DNA of 64,000 nucleotides from Acorus gramineus (GCA_030737835.1 CM060855.1:15195438-15259437), one strand, 5' to 3'; positions 1 to 12,593 are shown, numbered from the stretch's first letter. The notes: generated by a model from the letters alone, not told the origin. Numbers and translations are program-made.

Positions 1-456
1 TAACAACAACCAATTAAATAGGAATGTAGTAAATGAGTGTGTAGTGGAGGTATAAAGTGCTGACATGGCACTTTAACATCTTGTTTAGCTAACATATACA
101 TTGGAGATGCTCTAATAAGATCACTGGACAAAGTGAAATAGAAGGTGCAGCCAATGCCTTTTTCTGTGAAATGGGGGGGTTTGGTCAGAAAAGATTAAGA
201 GAGTTTTGATAGACGGTGGAATAAAAGGGGCCTGGGGGAATGCAAAAGATAAGGATTTCCCTCATAAAAGTTCTTGGAATTCCCTAGAAATTTAATGTTA
301 AGGAAATAAGGAAAGGCTAACAGAAGAAAACGACAATTTTTTTTTACTGCATCACAAATTTGGATAGGTAGGTGCTAGGTAGCGATGATTGCATATAACT
401 ACAAAAAAGAATTTTAATAACATGACTATTCCTAGACAGTAAGACACTATAAAATA
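1..456. other. intergenic, nothing recognised
   Basis: No open frame longer than background, no RNA gene and no repeat structure was recognised here. It is plain AT-rich plant intergenic DNA ending at the target site of the hAT element that follows. Confidence 0.5.
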
Positions 457-1341
457 CAATGTTCTAAAAAGCGGCAAAAAGCGACACCTAGGCGGCGCTT
501 TAGGCAGAGGCGGGTGCAGCCTTCATCGCCCAGGCCCCAGGCGGCCTGCCTAGGCGGCTTGGGCACAATAGGCCGCTTAAGCGGGCCTAGTCAGCTTACA
601 ATGCCCACAACTGGATTTAAAAAAAAAAGTCAAAACCCTTAAAAACTAGTCAGCCCCTCCTAAGAACTCTCACGGCGCCCCCTCTGGACATCCCTCTCTC
701 AACCTCTTCTTCTTCAGTCTCTGCTGCTGCTTCTTTTTTGTCTGCTTCTTCTTCTGCTGCTTCAGTGCTTCTTCTGCTTATTGTTCTTCTTCAGTCAGTA
801 CATACTTCTGCCTCAGGGGATCAGTCACCGCCCACTTGAACTCGTAATTGAGTCCCATCTGTGGCGACGGGTAAAGGTGTCGGTGTGTGTGTGTTTTTTT
901 TTAACTTATTAGGGTTTAATAAATAATTTTTATGGGGGAAAGAGAAGGAACAGCATGAGCTTCGTCGAAGGGTCGACACGTGTAAAGACTTGAAGACAAA
1001 GAGCGAGTGTGGTGGAGACTGGAGACTTGACAAAGACATTGACGGGGTTTCTTTTTGTAATGTCATCTTTGCATTTGGTCTGTCTGATCTGTGTGGTTTT
1101 GGTTCAGGTGGGGTACTGAGACCATTAGATATAATCATGGTATTTAGTTTTATCACCCACCCGGACGATGGCCATGAGTATTATTACCCATCAGATTTTT
1201 TCAATTGAGGGTGATGAATGTTGATATAACAACCGATTTTGTATTCTCATCTACAACTTAAGTGATCCCTCAATATTTTATTGTTTTCAATTTTATTTTT
1301 TCAATATTTAGCTCTCTCTCTCTCTCTCTCTCTCTCCCTCT

Positions 1342-1381
<40 letters not shown>

Positions 1382-1460
1382 TATTTTGTATTATTAAATT
1401 AGTGGCTGATTAATCCCTAATCCTCCCTCAACCGCTCGATTAGCGCTTTTTAGAACATTG
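457..1460. mobile_element. non-autonomous hAT-type DNA transposon, about 1.0 kb
   Basis: A 17-bp perfect terminal inverted repeat, CAATGTTCTAAAAAGCG, lies at 457-473 and inverted at 1444-1460. It is flanked by ATAAAATA (449-456) and ATAAAATG (1461-1468), an 8-bp target duplication with one mismatch, as expected for hAT. Next to the left end is a GC-rich subterminal block rich in AGGCGGC-like words (480-600), a feature known from many plant hAT MITEs. The inside has no transposase frame. It holds a (CT)n run near 1312-1336 and a (TA)n run near 1344-1377. The short open frames at 821-1208 look like chance. Confidence 0.85.
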
Positions 1461-1701
1461 ATAAAATGTCTTCAATTGGTATTTAATTTTCCCTTCAATT
1501 TTTTTTTAAAAAATTTGTTTGTCATTGCACCTACAATGCATATAACTGAACCAATTCTGGTCACGTCTCTATCACATTCTCAACCTCGAGTTGCTAGAAA
1601 TTGAGAAAAGTGGGAAATCATGCATTTCAAAATTTCACAGAATCCAAAGACTGGAGGATAAATGCAGAGAATTCATGCACTTCTGAGAAGACGTATGAAA
1701 A

Positions 1702-3975
1702 TTAATTTGAACCTGAAGTTGCAGCACTAGAAGATGATGTATTGCTTCCATCAGGGACAGCATTTCTGTGACTCTCAGTAGTTGGCTCACTGCTAGTTCC
1801 TGTATCTGAATGTACTACTGAGGCATGTGTGACAGATGGATCATCTGCTCTGCTATTGTCTCTAGTGTCCAGACGCTCCATCAAGCGTGACACAGTGGCA
1901 ATTCCGGCATTCACCTCTCTCCGAACCTCAGAACCAATATCTGACACGGAAGAATTACGTGAAAATAACCTCTCCTTCCACCCTCTAGTACTCTTTGTGA
2001 TAGACTCTTTGTACCTGAATCAAATCAGATGAATAACATATAATTTAGCTTTTCAATGTATAGCAGAATGCGCAACACTGGGAGGTGATGTGCAAAGACT
2101 TATACCTCATAGACACTGCATTAAAGCGTGATTTCAAGGTCTCTGAAAAAGATTGGAAGTCTGATGGTCCTGCTCTATCTTGGCTTCCAGGGGAAGATTG
2201 GCCAGCAGTATTACTGCAGATAAATAATCATACAATACCTTATACTCAATTAGAACCAGAAGATGAATTAGGAGATAGGATCCTTCAAGAATTGTGAGGG
2301 GGATGGGGGGGGGAGAGATGGGATCATATGGAAATATATGAATTACCGATTATTTGAAAGTGGCCTATTGGATGAATTCACATTGGTACCAGGTGGCACA
2401 GCAGGAACGGGATCGACTTGAGCTGAGGGCAAGGGCAGTACATGTTGTGAGGATTCCTCTCCAATAGCAGGAAGAGTAACCCCAGGGCTAGCCGTAACAA
2501 GAGTTGGAGACACTTCATTTTCTCCAGCTCCCTGACCTGGAGACGTGGCAACAGATCCAGCAGGAGGTGCATTAGCATGGGTGGAGAAAACCAAATACTG
2601 TTGGCGGCCTGCTGATGATCTTCCCCTGTGTCCTTCCCTTCTAGCAATGTGATGCGCTCTTCCCATAGCAGCAGCGGCGGCCAAGTGCTGCATTATGCGC
2701 TCCTCGAGTTCACTGTCATTCGCTCCTACTGGAAGCTGAAATGCGTAAAAAATGAAATAAGCTTCTTCCAAAAAAGCGATAAACTCATATCAACTTATCA
2801 ACAAAAGCACAACGACATGAACTGGTAAGACCACTTACATGCTGCAGTTCAAAATCCCCAAGGGTGGGATGATGAAAAATAGCAGTGTTTCGTGGTTGAT
2901 TAACCCTAAAGCTCCTCTCGCGTTCGACTGCCTCAAGTAATTCTTGACTGCAAGGTGAACATATCAGATATTCATCGTACAAAACAAAAGTGGAAATAAT
3001 TATTTTTATTCAAAGAATCAACACGCCGTACAAACCTGGTGGGGTCCTTCAGGCTGATTGGTTGCCAACACATGGGACATTGAGAGCTTCGCTGACACCT
3101 ACAAGACAATGAAATAATAACATTTTTGAGAAAAATGGAATGATCATCATCAAATTTCCAGCAAAAATTTTAACTGGAAAGAGTGACCAAACATAGGAGA
3201 GCAGAAAATAATGTCAATAGAGAGAATAAGAGAGGTAATACAAAAAGACATTCAGACCAATAAATTTCACATTCACTAAAAAGTTCAGAGCGGAACTGTC
3301 AAGGGGCTGAACAAAACTACCTATTATTAAATTGCAAAGAAAAATCCTCCAGGTACTATGTAGGTACATCCTGAAGACTTGCATTTGCATGTAGAATAAG
3401 AAAGGATGAACCATATCACTGAAAAGTTTTTTTAAAATTAAAAACACATCATCTTCTTCCTCATTACATATCATGAGTTGGTTTTTCATAAATAAAGTAA
3501 AGTAAAAGTAAAACGCACTTGTTACTCAGTAAATGTTACATCTCTACTAAACAAAAAAGTAATGTAGCCAATGGAAAGAGATCAGAGCAACCAGGATGAG
3601 CACAACCTTCTGATCAGATCCAACTAAACCAAGCATTTGCAGTTTAATCAGAATTTCTCCAAGAACCCTACGAATAAACTTCATTTTTCAAAGTAAAGAA
3701 TCCTACTATACCATTCAAGAATGCACTGAAGATGGAACTCGTGCTTGCAATTAGTCACCTGAACAATAAACAACAAACCGTCAAATCTTATATGCAAAAC
3801 ATGTAAGATCTATAAAATCCAAATCCTGTCAATGTTGATTTACCGTCGAGGGATCGCTGTCGCAGAAGGCTTCGAGGCAGATGCTACAGGCATCATCGCA
3901 TGCATCCTGGATCCCGCCCTCCACGAAAGCCGCGGCGGACGTCAAGTGGCTCTCAGTCTTGGTTGTCTCTTCCAT
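1702..3975 (-). CDS. RHF2A: RING-H2 E3 ubiquitin ligase, RHF2A-type, 7 coding exons
   Basis: Coding exons on the minus strand, in order of translation: 3975-3844, 3758-3712, 3098-3036, 2947-2839, 2735-2347, 2213-2106, 2014-1702. All introns are GT-AG and phases agree, giving 386 aa. The protein starts METT-like (MEETTKTESHLTSAAAF), matching the family start. The RING-H2 finger uses C30, C33, C48, H50, H53, C56, C67, C70. It is followed by the conserved DPTSQELLEAVE and HPTLGDFELQH blocks, the LAAAAAMGRA helix, a low-complexity Pro/Ser linker, then the KSRFNAVSMRYKES and SDIGSEVRREVNAGIATVS blocks and a Ser-rich tail. In Arabidopsis RHF1A/RHF2A target the CDK inhibitor ICK4/KRP6 for degradation in gametogenesis; that role here is inference by family. 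I see no lesion. Another RHF2 paralogue is the main alternative. Confidence 0.95.
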
Positions 3976-4660
3976 CTCGTATGATCTCCCAGAAATCCAA
4001 AACCCAACTCCACCAAAACTAATCTACAAAGCCACAAATCAGTCCAAAGTACGATTTTTTTAACACTAAAAACTTGATAAAGTCCGCAAATTTGACATCT
4101 TGTGAACATATTTACATTAGGAATCGATAAAAACTAATGCTTCTTTTACGGTACTCCAACGAATTCAAAGCTCAAATTCACAGAAACATATTTAATTAAA
4201 AAAATAAAAATCTGGATCGTCAAATCGGGAAAGCAGGGGCTTTCACTAGATTTGAAGAACAAGAAACACAAAATACCGATCAAATCGAAAAATCACCTCA
4301 AATCAATCATCGATTTCAGAAAAAGAAAAACACAACAAACCAAATCAAGAACTGAAAACAATTACCGATCCAAAATAACAATTCACAAGCTTAAAATACA
4401 AACGATCGGCTCAAAATCGAAGCGAATCGACCACAGAAGACCAGAACCCAAAAAAAAAAAAGGAAAATCACCTCCGACAACAGATCTCGAAAGAACAAAT
4501 CAGAGAAACCGAGAGGAGGGGGAGATATCAGGATCGTGTGCGAATTCCGAGGCGGGGTGGCTTCGAAACCAGTACGAGAAGGAGAGGTGAAGCCGATGAT
4601 GATATCGTCGAATATAATATTTTCAAAGAAAGAACAAAAAAAAAAAAAAAGTCTTCTTCA
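3976..4660 (-). promoter_or_regulatory. 5' leader and probable leader intron of the RHF2A-like gene
   Basis: No coding sequence lies upstream of the ATG at 3975. A possible leader intron runs from a GTGATTTTCC donor near 4467 to an acceptor near 4026, leaving an untranslated exon near 4468-4650 rich in GAGA-like purines. RNA data are needed to fix the ends. The open frames called on the plus strand here are A-rich chance frames. Confidence 0.4.
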
Positions 4661-6689
4661 AAGGGGGGAGACGAAGAGAGAGAAAACGCGTCTTTTTTTT
4701 ATATTTTCTTTAACTTAATCGATCACAATCGGATCTGTTCAACGGCCCTCATTTTTTTCTTTTTTTGACCGGGAATTTGACTTGGGAATAAAATAGGAAT
4801 TCGTTGATCTCAGTCGTTGATTTGATGATGGACGGTTGGCTGATGGGGTTTAGTTTTTCTATGGTGGGACTTCGTCAAGATAATGTTGGATCATGAAGAA
4901 GTTTCAAATATACATTGCAACCAGCAAATTTATTATTGAAAATTTGATACTATAATCATGTTTCAATGTAATGTGTGGTCGGCATTTGTTCTCAGGCTTA
5001 AAATCACATATATACTCACTTGTTTAGTACATGTGATCGCACATTGTCTGTTTTTTTTTGTGATCGACTTGTTTTGACAAGCACGATTATTCAAACAAAA
5101 ATATATCATTCTGATGGTTTAAAATAAAATAGTTAAAATATTTATAGCCCGCGTATGTTGCACATGCCGCACAATATGTGTGACACAAGTGATCACACTT
5201 ATGGTACATTTTTCTTTAAGAATGATATATTTTTTTATAACTTGGGCCCTGTTTGGCAATGTGATTATCCCGTGTCTGCGGTTTGACAGGTGTGAAATTT
5301 TGAAATCCGGAACCAAAAGGGCACTATGTTTGAAACTCAAACAAGTTACGGTTTGCATTTACCATGTCAAATATAAGTGGTACAAAACGCCCACAGAGTA
5401 TGTTTTTCAAACTCTGCCCCTTAATGTAGCCAATTCCCCTCGTTAAAGTACACAAATGCCCTCAAACATTATTGAAATTTACTACTTCTGTCTCTGAATA
5501 ACAAAACCCTAGAACCTCAATATTGGGCCCACCGTACTTTTTCTTTTTCTTCCACTAGGGAATTGTTGTCCCCCAATCTCTTCTGCACAGCACTAGAAGG
5601 TGGTCTACCATCCACCAGTGAACAAGTGAATATCATCCTTCCTTCGATCGATCTGTTACAAACGCATTGGAATATATATTGGGGTTTCCATTTGATGATG
5701 CTTTGTTTATATTTTTTTTAAGGATGAGTTTGGAATGGATGGTTATATTCATTGTAATTTGTAATTCCCCCGACTAGTTTAATATTTGAGGATTGACATG
5801 ATCATATATCATATAATAGTTCATTATGGACCAGAGTATAGACATGCCATACATCTATTTATTATTCCTCGATCCGAAGTTAACATGCAGAACAATGGAC
5901 ATGTCTCGCCCCAATTAGGTGGCATCCCTAATCCTGAATGCGGTAAATCATGGTGTCTTGGAGGTTTTCAATGTAGAATTGTAGGCAAAGATCATACTAT
6001 TCTTGTTGTCTACATCCCTATCAGAAGATATTTTAAAATCTCATTTGTGTCATTTTTTCACCTTTTTGTGTGAATATGGACCTTGCCCCCACAACTCCTC
6101 CATGCTCTAGAAATTAAGTTGCAAACCTACTGATGCACTTAAGAAACGTTGAGCGTTGAGACACAATAGGTGTTTCACTATCTTTATATCCGACTTATCC
6201 GACTAGCATAAGTGCATAACACACAGATAGTAGGTTCTGCAAATCACCATTTTGTCTTGTATTCTCTCGCTATCAATATCACACATATTGATACATTGAT
6301 GGCATATATGCAGCACATAGCACATCAAGTGTCGTTGGGCTTCAAAACAACATGTGCGGTTTTTATTTAAATCTATGGTTACAACTCTAAAATAGAAGAG
6401 AACAAACAAAAAGTGAAAAACAAGCTGCGATAGAAGTGGGTCTATCGTGGTCTCCATACACACATAGCATGCTTCTCCTTTATGAAGAGTCGGACGCTCT
6501 TGATCTCTACCTAGTCTTGCCCATTATGCCATCACTCCCAATTTTTAACACTAGCCTCAACCCTCTCCCAAATATTTTAAATCACCATTCCTTGTATGCA
6601 TTCACCAAATAATCCTCTTATATATTCTCGTCGAGATGAGCAATTGGGAGATATTTCCTCTTATGCATTCTCCTAAAATTGTTTCATTA
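4661..6689. other. intergenic, AT-rich, no gene recognised
   Basis: No exon chain on either strand. The stretch at about 5245-5430 begins with GGGCCCTGTTTGGCAA, a start typical of plant MITEs, but I could not find the matching end. Near 6594-6660 is a first, diverged copy of the sequence that forms the left arm of the palindrome starting at 6690. Confidence 0.4.
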
Positions 6690-6847
6690 TGCATTCACCA
6701 AATAGTCCATACTCCCATCGAGATGAGCGATTGGGAGATATTTGCTACTTTACTTTGTCACCCCTTGTTTTTAAACTTCCTTCCTGCTTCCCACATCTCG
6801 TCCAATGACTAGAAATGGGGAGTCCATCTCCTTAACCATGCTCATGG

Positions 6848-6929
<82 letters not shown>

Positions 6930-7221
6930 AACGTTGTAAAGTTTGCTTAACTCTTTGCGCAGTTTCATAATGTTCCTTGCCAACGATCCTAGGTTGGAGC
7001 TCCCGAACTAACATCCAATGAATCCAGCAATTCGTCTTTTCCTTTTACCCGAGAAAGACAAGATCTAATTCCCGAGGGAGGATCTTTATTTCTTCGTACA
7101 AATACGGGAATTTCAATTACTTCAACTAGTACCGATCGATAGGGGAGAGGCATGTACAGATTGGTAGAAAAAAATTATTAGATACCATTTACTTCGGTAT
7201 CTAATAAATTTTTCTATCCAT

Positions 7222-7266
<45 letters not shown>

Positions 7267-7420
7267 CCATGAGCATGGTTAAGGAGATGGACTCCCCATT
7301 TCTAGTCATTGGACGAGATGTGGGAAGCAGGAAGGAAGTTTAAAAACAAGGGGTGACAAAGTAAAGTAGCAAATATCTCCCAATCGCTCATCCCGATGGG
7401 AGTATGAACTATTTGGTGAA

Positions 7421-7424
<4 letters not shown>
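6690..7424. repeat. long palindrome: two 158-bp inverted arms around a 419-bp loop
   Basis: The arm at 6690-6847 is repeated inverted, nearly without mismatch, at 7267-7424. The loop holds long (TA)n runs (about 6850-6925 and 7227-7263) and a piece of plastid DNA. A third long (TA)n run follows at about 7424-7484. A diverged direct copy of the outer part of the arm lies at 6594-6660. The near-identity of the arms suggests a recent inverted duplication or break repair. The terminal inverted repeat of a transposon is an alternative, but no target duplication could be called because the outer side is TA repeat. Confidence 0.8.
6932..7012 (-). pseudogene. atpB: plastid atpB fragment (nuclear copy of chloroplast DNA)
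   Basis: On the minus strand this piece encodes [14 protein letters not shown] followed by [10 protein letters not shown]. This matches plastid ATP synthase beta subunit (family has [17 protein letters not shown]), and not the mitochondrial paralogue, which has a different sequence there. About 27 codons remain; both sides run into unrelated sequence. The adjoining stretch at 7013-7145 is also more balanced in base composition and open on the minus strand, so it may be a second organellar piece, but I could not identify it. The fragment is far too short to work. Confidence 0.8.
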
Positions 7425-7488
<64 letters not shown>

Positions 7489-7493
7489 TGATT

Positions 7494-7665
7494 TGTGAAG
7501 TCCGTGCGAACCACGTATATACATTCTTTATCGAGGTATATGTGTCGATAAAGAAAGCATACAATGCAGTGATGCTTCAATGAGCTGATATGCATTCTTT
7601 ATCGACGCATATACATCGATAAGAGATGTATATACGCGGTTCGCACGGATCGCATGGACCGCACT
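7494..7665. mobile_element. hairpin-type MITE, about 170 bp
   Basis: The left half (GTCCGTGCGAACCACGTATA, then a TTATCGA/TCGATAA motif) is repeated inverted at 7595-7655 (CGCGGTTCGCACGGAT). The element folds into one long imperfect hairpin with a short loop near 7560-7595. A (CA)n run follows at about 7676-7696. Superfamily is undecided because no target duplication could be called. Confidence 0.65.
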
Positions 7666-7696
7666 ATATCACTATTCACACACACACACACACACA

Positions 7697-9491
7697 TATT
7701 TGCGTATATATATTATGAAAAAAATGTAAAAATACATGCATTCAATTCATTCGTGCAAGTATTTCATTTGTTATAAAAGTATGTACTTCATTAGACGGGT
7801 ATGAATATTTCAAAAATATTCAAATCGTGTACAGTCTATAAGTATGCAACAATACCTAAGTATAACATTTATTTATTTACCCCCCGTTTGGGGTGGAACA
7901 TAAGCATGGAATAGAGAAGAATACAAGAGAATAACAAAAAAAAGTTGTTTGTTTTGCTAGAATAAACCCTGATAGCTATGTCTGGATAAGCTAGGATAAA
8001 GCCTGATAACTATTCTCAGAAAATGCTAGAATTGCTTATCAGGGCTTATCTATACTAATGGATAAAAATATCCTTCTTTGTCATTTTAAAATTTTTATCT
8101 AACCTATTACTCTCTGCACACATTCTAAAAACTGGCACATCTATCGTATCACACACACATCTCTCATACTTATTCTCAAACACAAATAATTTATGCACGG
8201 GTACAATTGTCATTTAAAAAGTCATAAACTCTTATCCATCTCTTATCTACCACTTATCCTCCTTACTTTATCCAAGATGAACAAAACAACAAAAATATCA
8301 TTTTTATGTTTTCCAATGAGAATAACAGAAAATTTAATCAAATAAAAATTTATTTATTCAGCATAGATTGTTATATATCCCAATATAATTATCAAATGTG
8401 AATAACCCTATGTCACACCCCAGACGGGAGGTTAAAAAATTAGGATAGTGTTTGGAAATATATTAACGTGCATTCTAATACCCAAGTGGTCACAGCTTTG
8501 AAAGAAATCATTAAGATAAAATTTATGTCATAAACAATAATAAAAAAAAGTTTCCATGAATTCAAAAAACTCTTTTGGATGTGTTTTGAAACACAGGACC
8601 GGCTCTTTTATTAGACAACTTAGGTAATTGCCCAAGGCCCCCAGATGCACAAAGGCCCCTAAATTTTTTTTTATTTATAAGTATGTATAGATGTTGACCA
8701 ATAATTGCTTAATACATTATTTTTTATTTATAAGTAGGCACAAAGGTCATTTTGATATTGTTAAAAAGTAACCAATTGAAAATTGATAATATTTTATGAT
8801 ACTTAAAAATAGAAAAAAAAAATACATGACCAATAGGAATTAAAAGAATTTTTAAATCCCAAAAAAATAAGAATATGAAACGGCAAGGCCTAAAAAAGTG
8901 TCGCTATTATTTTTCACACTCTCTTCTTTTATTCTTTTCAATCTATTTCTTTTTTATTTAAAAAAAAAACCTTCTTCTCACTCTAGAAATTTTGCGTCTC
9001 AAAAAACTAGAAGAATGATTTTTAAATACAAAATTAATAATTTAAAATTAAAATAATTATTATTTAATTGTCTTAGGCCTAATATATCCAGCCGAATGAA
9101 ACACATTCAAATAAAGTATATTTTTTTTGTCAAATTAGAATCATTAAATGTGACTCAAACTTTTAAACTTTGCAATCCAGAGGCGGTCCACTAGTAGACT
9201 GCAAAAGGGACCAGTCATAACATTTTTTATTATAAAAAAGAATGTTGATACGCTCAGTTCCGTTTGCAATCCAAAAATGGTTTATCAATAGACTATACAC
9301 TTCACTAACAGGGTTTATATTGATTTTTTTAAGGTAAAAGTAATCTTGATAACATATGAAAGAGGTTACAAAATCCGAAACTTGCCCCAAAAGTATAGCA
9401 AGGAAAGGGAGAAGAAGAAGGGGAAAAAGGGGGATACATATAAAGAAGATAAAACAAGGGAATGCATACACACAAGCAGTGTAGATTCATC
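7697..9491. other. AT-rich intergenic stretch with probable decayed repeats
   Basis: No gene was seen. At 7880 the sequence CCCCGTTTGGGGTGGAAC begins a MITE-like stretch with several GATAA/TTATC words, running to about 8330, without a clear far end. At about 8597-9090 GGACCGGCT and inverted AGCCG, with AGGCCCC words inside, may be a worn non-autonomous element. Both calls are weak. Confidence 0.3.
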
Positions 9492-10326
9492 TAGTGTTCT
9501 GAAATGCGGTATGCGGTTTGCGTGCGACTGAGGTACTGCACAGAATATATGCGTTATGCGGGAGTATATGCGATTTTGTAATTTTTTATTAATGAAAAGA
9601 ATTTTGTAACAATGACAAGATAAATTTTAAAGATATCACAATTAGACCTATTTTTTATAATATTTTTAGATACACATTATAACATTAATAATTCAAAGAA
9701 CCGTTAATAATTTTATCGTAAACTGATTATATAAACTGTATCAGTTTATCACATTAGCATAAACAAAACATGGCTAAGGTTGGTCTCTCTCTCAACCCAT
9801 ATCACTTTTTCATAATAAAAAAATCCATGTGGCACTTCTTCATTCATATAAAAAATACACATGTCAGTCCCTTCATGTGTCACTTCTTCTCTTAATAAAA
9901 AAAACCACATCACTAGCTACTTCTTCTTCTCCATTAATAAAACATGACAGAGAGTGAGAATTTTGACGTGGATGGAGAGACTGAGAGAGCCACTGTTCGG
10001 GAAGAAGAAGCTGTCGAAGAAGAAGGTGTCTTCGATGAAGGTCAAAGAGCGTCATGTGTCGTCCGACGTGACGACATCAATGAAGAAGAAGAACTAAGGA
10101 AGGGGTCTCGACTCTCGATTGCATAATGTCGTCGGACGTTCGATGCGTCTATATTTGCTCTCTTCTTCTTTAATGCTGTCTGTTCGACCAAACCTTAAGC
10201 GGACGCATATGCGGAATCCGGCTGCATATGCGGGCCACCCGATTCCATGGAAGGCGCTTCGGTCTCCCGACCGAACCGCTCGTGCGGCCGCATATGCGGC
10301 CGCACGGGTCGCCTTTCAAAACACTG
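9492..10326. mobile_element. non-autonomous hAT element with perfect 8-bp target duplication
   Basis: Ends are TAGTGTTCTGAAATGCGG (left) and CAGTGTTTTGAAAGGCGA (right end, read inverted), an imperfect terminal inverted repeat. The 8-bp sequence GATTCATC stands directly on both sides (9484-9491 and 10327-10334). Length 835 bp. The right subterminal region holds repeated GCATATGCGG palindromes, as is usual for hAT. There is no transposase frame; open frames inside (for example 9944-10126) show no known domain. Confidence 0.9.
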
Positions 10327-10399
10327 GATTCATCCCATCCCAATCCCCTAGCCAAAAAACAAAGATGACAAGGCCGCCGCCTCATGCTTACTAACTCAG

Positions 10400-10810
10400 C
10401 CCAGGTCTATTTGGAAGGAGTCCCCTCTAAGTTAGAAGAAACAAGCCCCCGCCAACCCACACCCCCAATCGGCAAGAAAATGAAGCGCATCATCCCAAAC
10501 ATTTTCCATGTAAGAACATTGGCCTTGAAATAGCTTCTTGTTCTTGCACAACCAAATGGCTCACAAAGCTGCCGGAATCATGATTTTCATCGCCTGAGAC
10601 TACGTCCGCGAGTCTCCAAGGCGCTTGGGGGGCAACATTTGATCCCAAAGTTCTTCCTTGTTCTGAAACCGCAATGCCACCCCCGACGACATGTGCAACA
10701 TATCCCAAAATGTGATCAGTGTTGGGCAACAACATAATAAGTGATTTACTATCTCCTCATGCGCATCACACAACTCGCAAACTGTTGGAGACTCCGACCT
10801 CCATTTGGCA
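10400..10810 (-). pseudogene. LINE reverse-transcriptase C-terminal (zf-RVT) remnant
   Basis: Minus-strand translation reads CELCDAHEEIVNHLLCCCPTL, then TFWDMLHMSSGVALRF, then IPAALWAICLCKN and ENVWDDALHFLADWG. This Cys-Cys-His-Cys zinc-knuckle layout with the following W-rich block is the zf-RVT region at the C-terminus of plant non-LTR retrotransposon ORF2. The frame is broken by a stop near 10610 and no upstream polymerase domain is present, so it is a dead 5'-truncated copy. It lies directly next to the hAT element that ends at 10326. Confidence 0.75.
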
Positions 10811-11256
10811 TGGTAAGACCTTGTAAGAGGAGATGATTGTTAGATGATTTTTAAGATTGATATCACGAGCAGGTGACACATGTGTAGTTGCAGATCACCT
10901 GCCAGTACTGATTTGGGGTGATTGTTGTATTTCACGTTGGGTGATTTATAATATATATTAGTCTCGGGTCAGGTTGACCCATTAACATGTTTAAGCCATA
11001 TAAAGAGAGATCAATCAATTTCTTAAAGGTCTACATGGATTCATTTGTTTTTTTTTTTTAATAGAGTCTAATGTACTATAAATAGTTATTCACTATTTAG
11101 ATTTTTTAAAATTTGGAATATGGGTAGATTATTATGCTTTTACGTGAAGCCAAAATGTTGTACAAATATTTCAAATACTTAAAATTTTAAATGATTATTC
11201 AGTATTTAGTTATAAATATTGGGTTGGATCATGAGTGTTGGGTTGAATCATAAATA

Positions 11257-11775
11257 AAAAAATCCAAATAACCCCCTGACTTTCCCTAAAGTCCATATAA
11301 CCCCCTATAAACACCTATGTAAATCCAAATAACCCATTGAATTAAACTTATTTATGTTGACAGATGATGAATATTATGTGAATATTCCGTTTAGTTAATC
11401 CTAACTGAAAACATAGTATACCAAAAACCTCTTAAAATTTGTCAAAAATGTGGAAAATCTTTTATAAATGACGATTTTATCCATCCGAATAGTTTATAAA
11501 CTCTATGTGGTGAGGCGAAATCATCATTTATAGAGGCTTTTTGTGCAATTTTTAACACATTGTAAGAGATTTTTGATATACTATCTTTTCAACCAGGGTT
11601 AACCAAATAGAATATTTATAAAATGTTCCTCATCTTTCAAAGAAAATTTAACTCAGGAGGCTATTTGAATTTATATTAATTATTTCAGGGGGGTCATATG
11701 CATTTTAGGAAAAATCATGAAGTTTTATGGATTTCAAACAGTTTACAGGGGGTTATATGCATTTTTTAGCTTTAT
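11257..11775. mobile_element. Mutator-like MITE, older copy of the 24506-25020 family
   Basis: The ends carry AATCCAAATAACCCCCT on the left and the inverted form AGGGGGTTATATGCATTTTT on the right. Inside are the same ordered segments (CCTGACTTT, ATTCCGTTTAGTTAA, CATTTATAGAGG) as in the element at 24506-25020. Edges here are less sharp and no clean target duplication was found. No coding content. Confidence 0.65.
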
Positions 11776-12211
11776 CTAATAAGTGCTTGTATTTAATATT
11801 TATTGTCACGTGAAACGGCAAGTTTTATTGATTTTGGATATAAATGCTGTGGACTGAGTCAATGCGTGGAAGGAAAAATGCATAAGCAATATAATTAAGG
11901 CCACTTTACTTTCATTCTCAATTTTTTTTTTTTTTTTTTTGCAACATCTAATTTTTTTTTTTCAAAATCCTTCGTTTTTATATATATATTCCAATTAAAA
12001 AAATTTCCTACTTATAGTCAGTGGCCGAGCCATGAATTTCTAAAATGGAGGCTTTACACGAAATTCAAAAAGATCCATTGTTTATATCTCTTACATAAAA
12101 TTAGAGAAAAATCTTCATAGGTCCCTGAAATATTTGTAAAATCACAGAAAGTCCCTATAAAACTCAAAAATCGTCATAGGTCCTTTTAAAATGATATGGT
12201 TAATAGATTTA

Positions 12212-12440
12212 GGGTGCGTTTGGTTACGCGATTGCGCTGATTGCGATTACAGGAAGCTGCGTTTATAATCGTGCAACCAAACAGTTTTACTGTAGCAGCT
12301 TCCTGCACACAGATTTCAGACAAATAGTGCACAAAAGCTGCGATTTCAAAAAGCTGAGAAAATGAGCTTTCTGCATAATCAGTTTTACAATCGCAGATTC
12401 CTGCATAATCAGTTTTGTAATCGCGCAACCAAACGCACCC
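12212..12440. mobile_element. Tourist-type (PIF/Harbinger) MITE inside the Pack-MULE
   Basis: The 229-bp element begins GGGTGCGTTTGGTTACGCGA and ends in the inverted form (TCGCGCAACCAAACGCACCC). TTA flanks it on both sides (12209-12211 and 12441-12443), the 3-bp target duplication of PIF/Harbinger. It lies just inside the left terminal repeat of the Pack-MULE and so is younger than it. A diverged relative may begin at 23781 (GGCTGCGTTTGATTGCACGA). Confidence 0.88.
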
Positions 12441-12593
12441 TTAGTCCTCCGGTTAATTTTACGTCAGTTTGTGAGGAATATTAGTTGAATATTCTATAAC
12501 AGTAACAATGTTTAGCAAAACTATATTAAAATAAGTCTCTATAAACTTTGTAAAATCGTATTTAGTCCTTTAAATTGACAAGAATGCCCCTAT

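Noticed and set aside
2085-2297. Plus-strand open frame of 70 aa
   Set aside because: It is the antisense of an exon of the RHF2A-like gene and has no support of its own.
5245-5560. MITE suggested by GGGCCCTGTTTGGCAA and GGGCCC near 5525
   Set aside because: The far end does not match beyond GGGCCC, so the pairing is not convincing.
6771-7595. Frames with long Ile-Tyr repeats
   Set aside because: Translations of (TA)n microsatellites.
8400-8460. LTR start suggested by TGTCACACCCCAGACGGG
   Set aside because: No second LTR, no target duplication and no internal region found within reach.
9873-10126. Glu-rich open frames
   Set aside because: They lie inside the hAT element in GAAGAAGAA-like repeats; no domain.
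10119-10394. 91-aa plus-strand frame rich in AYAA/HMRN
   Set aside because: It spans the right end of the hAT element and follows from its GCATATGCGG palindromes.
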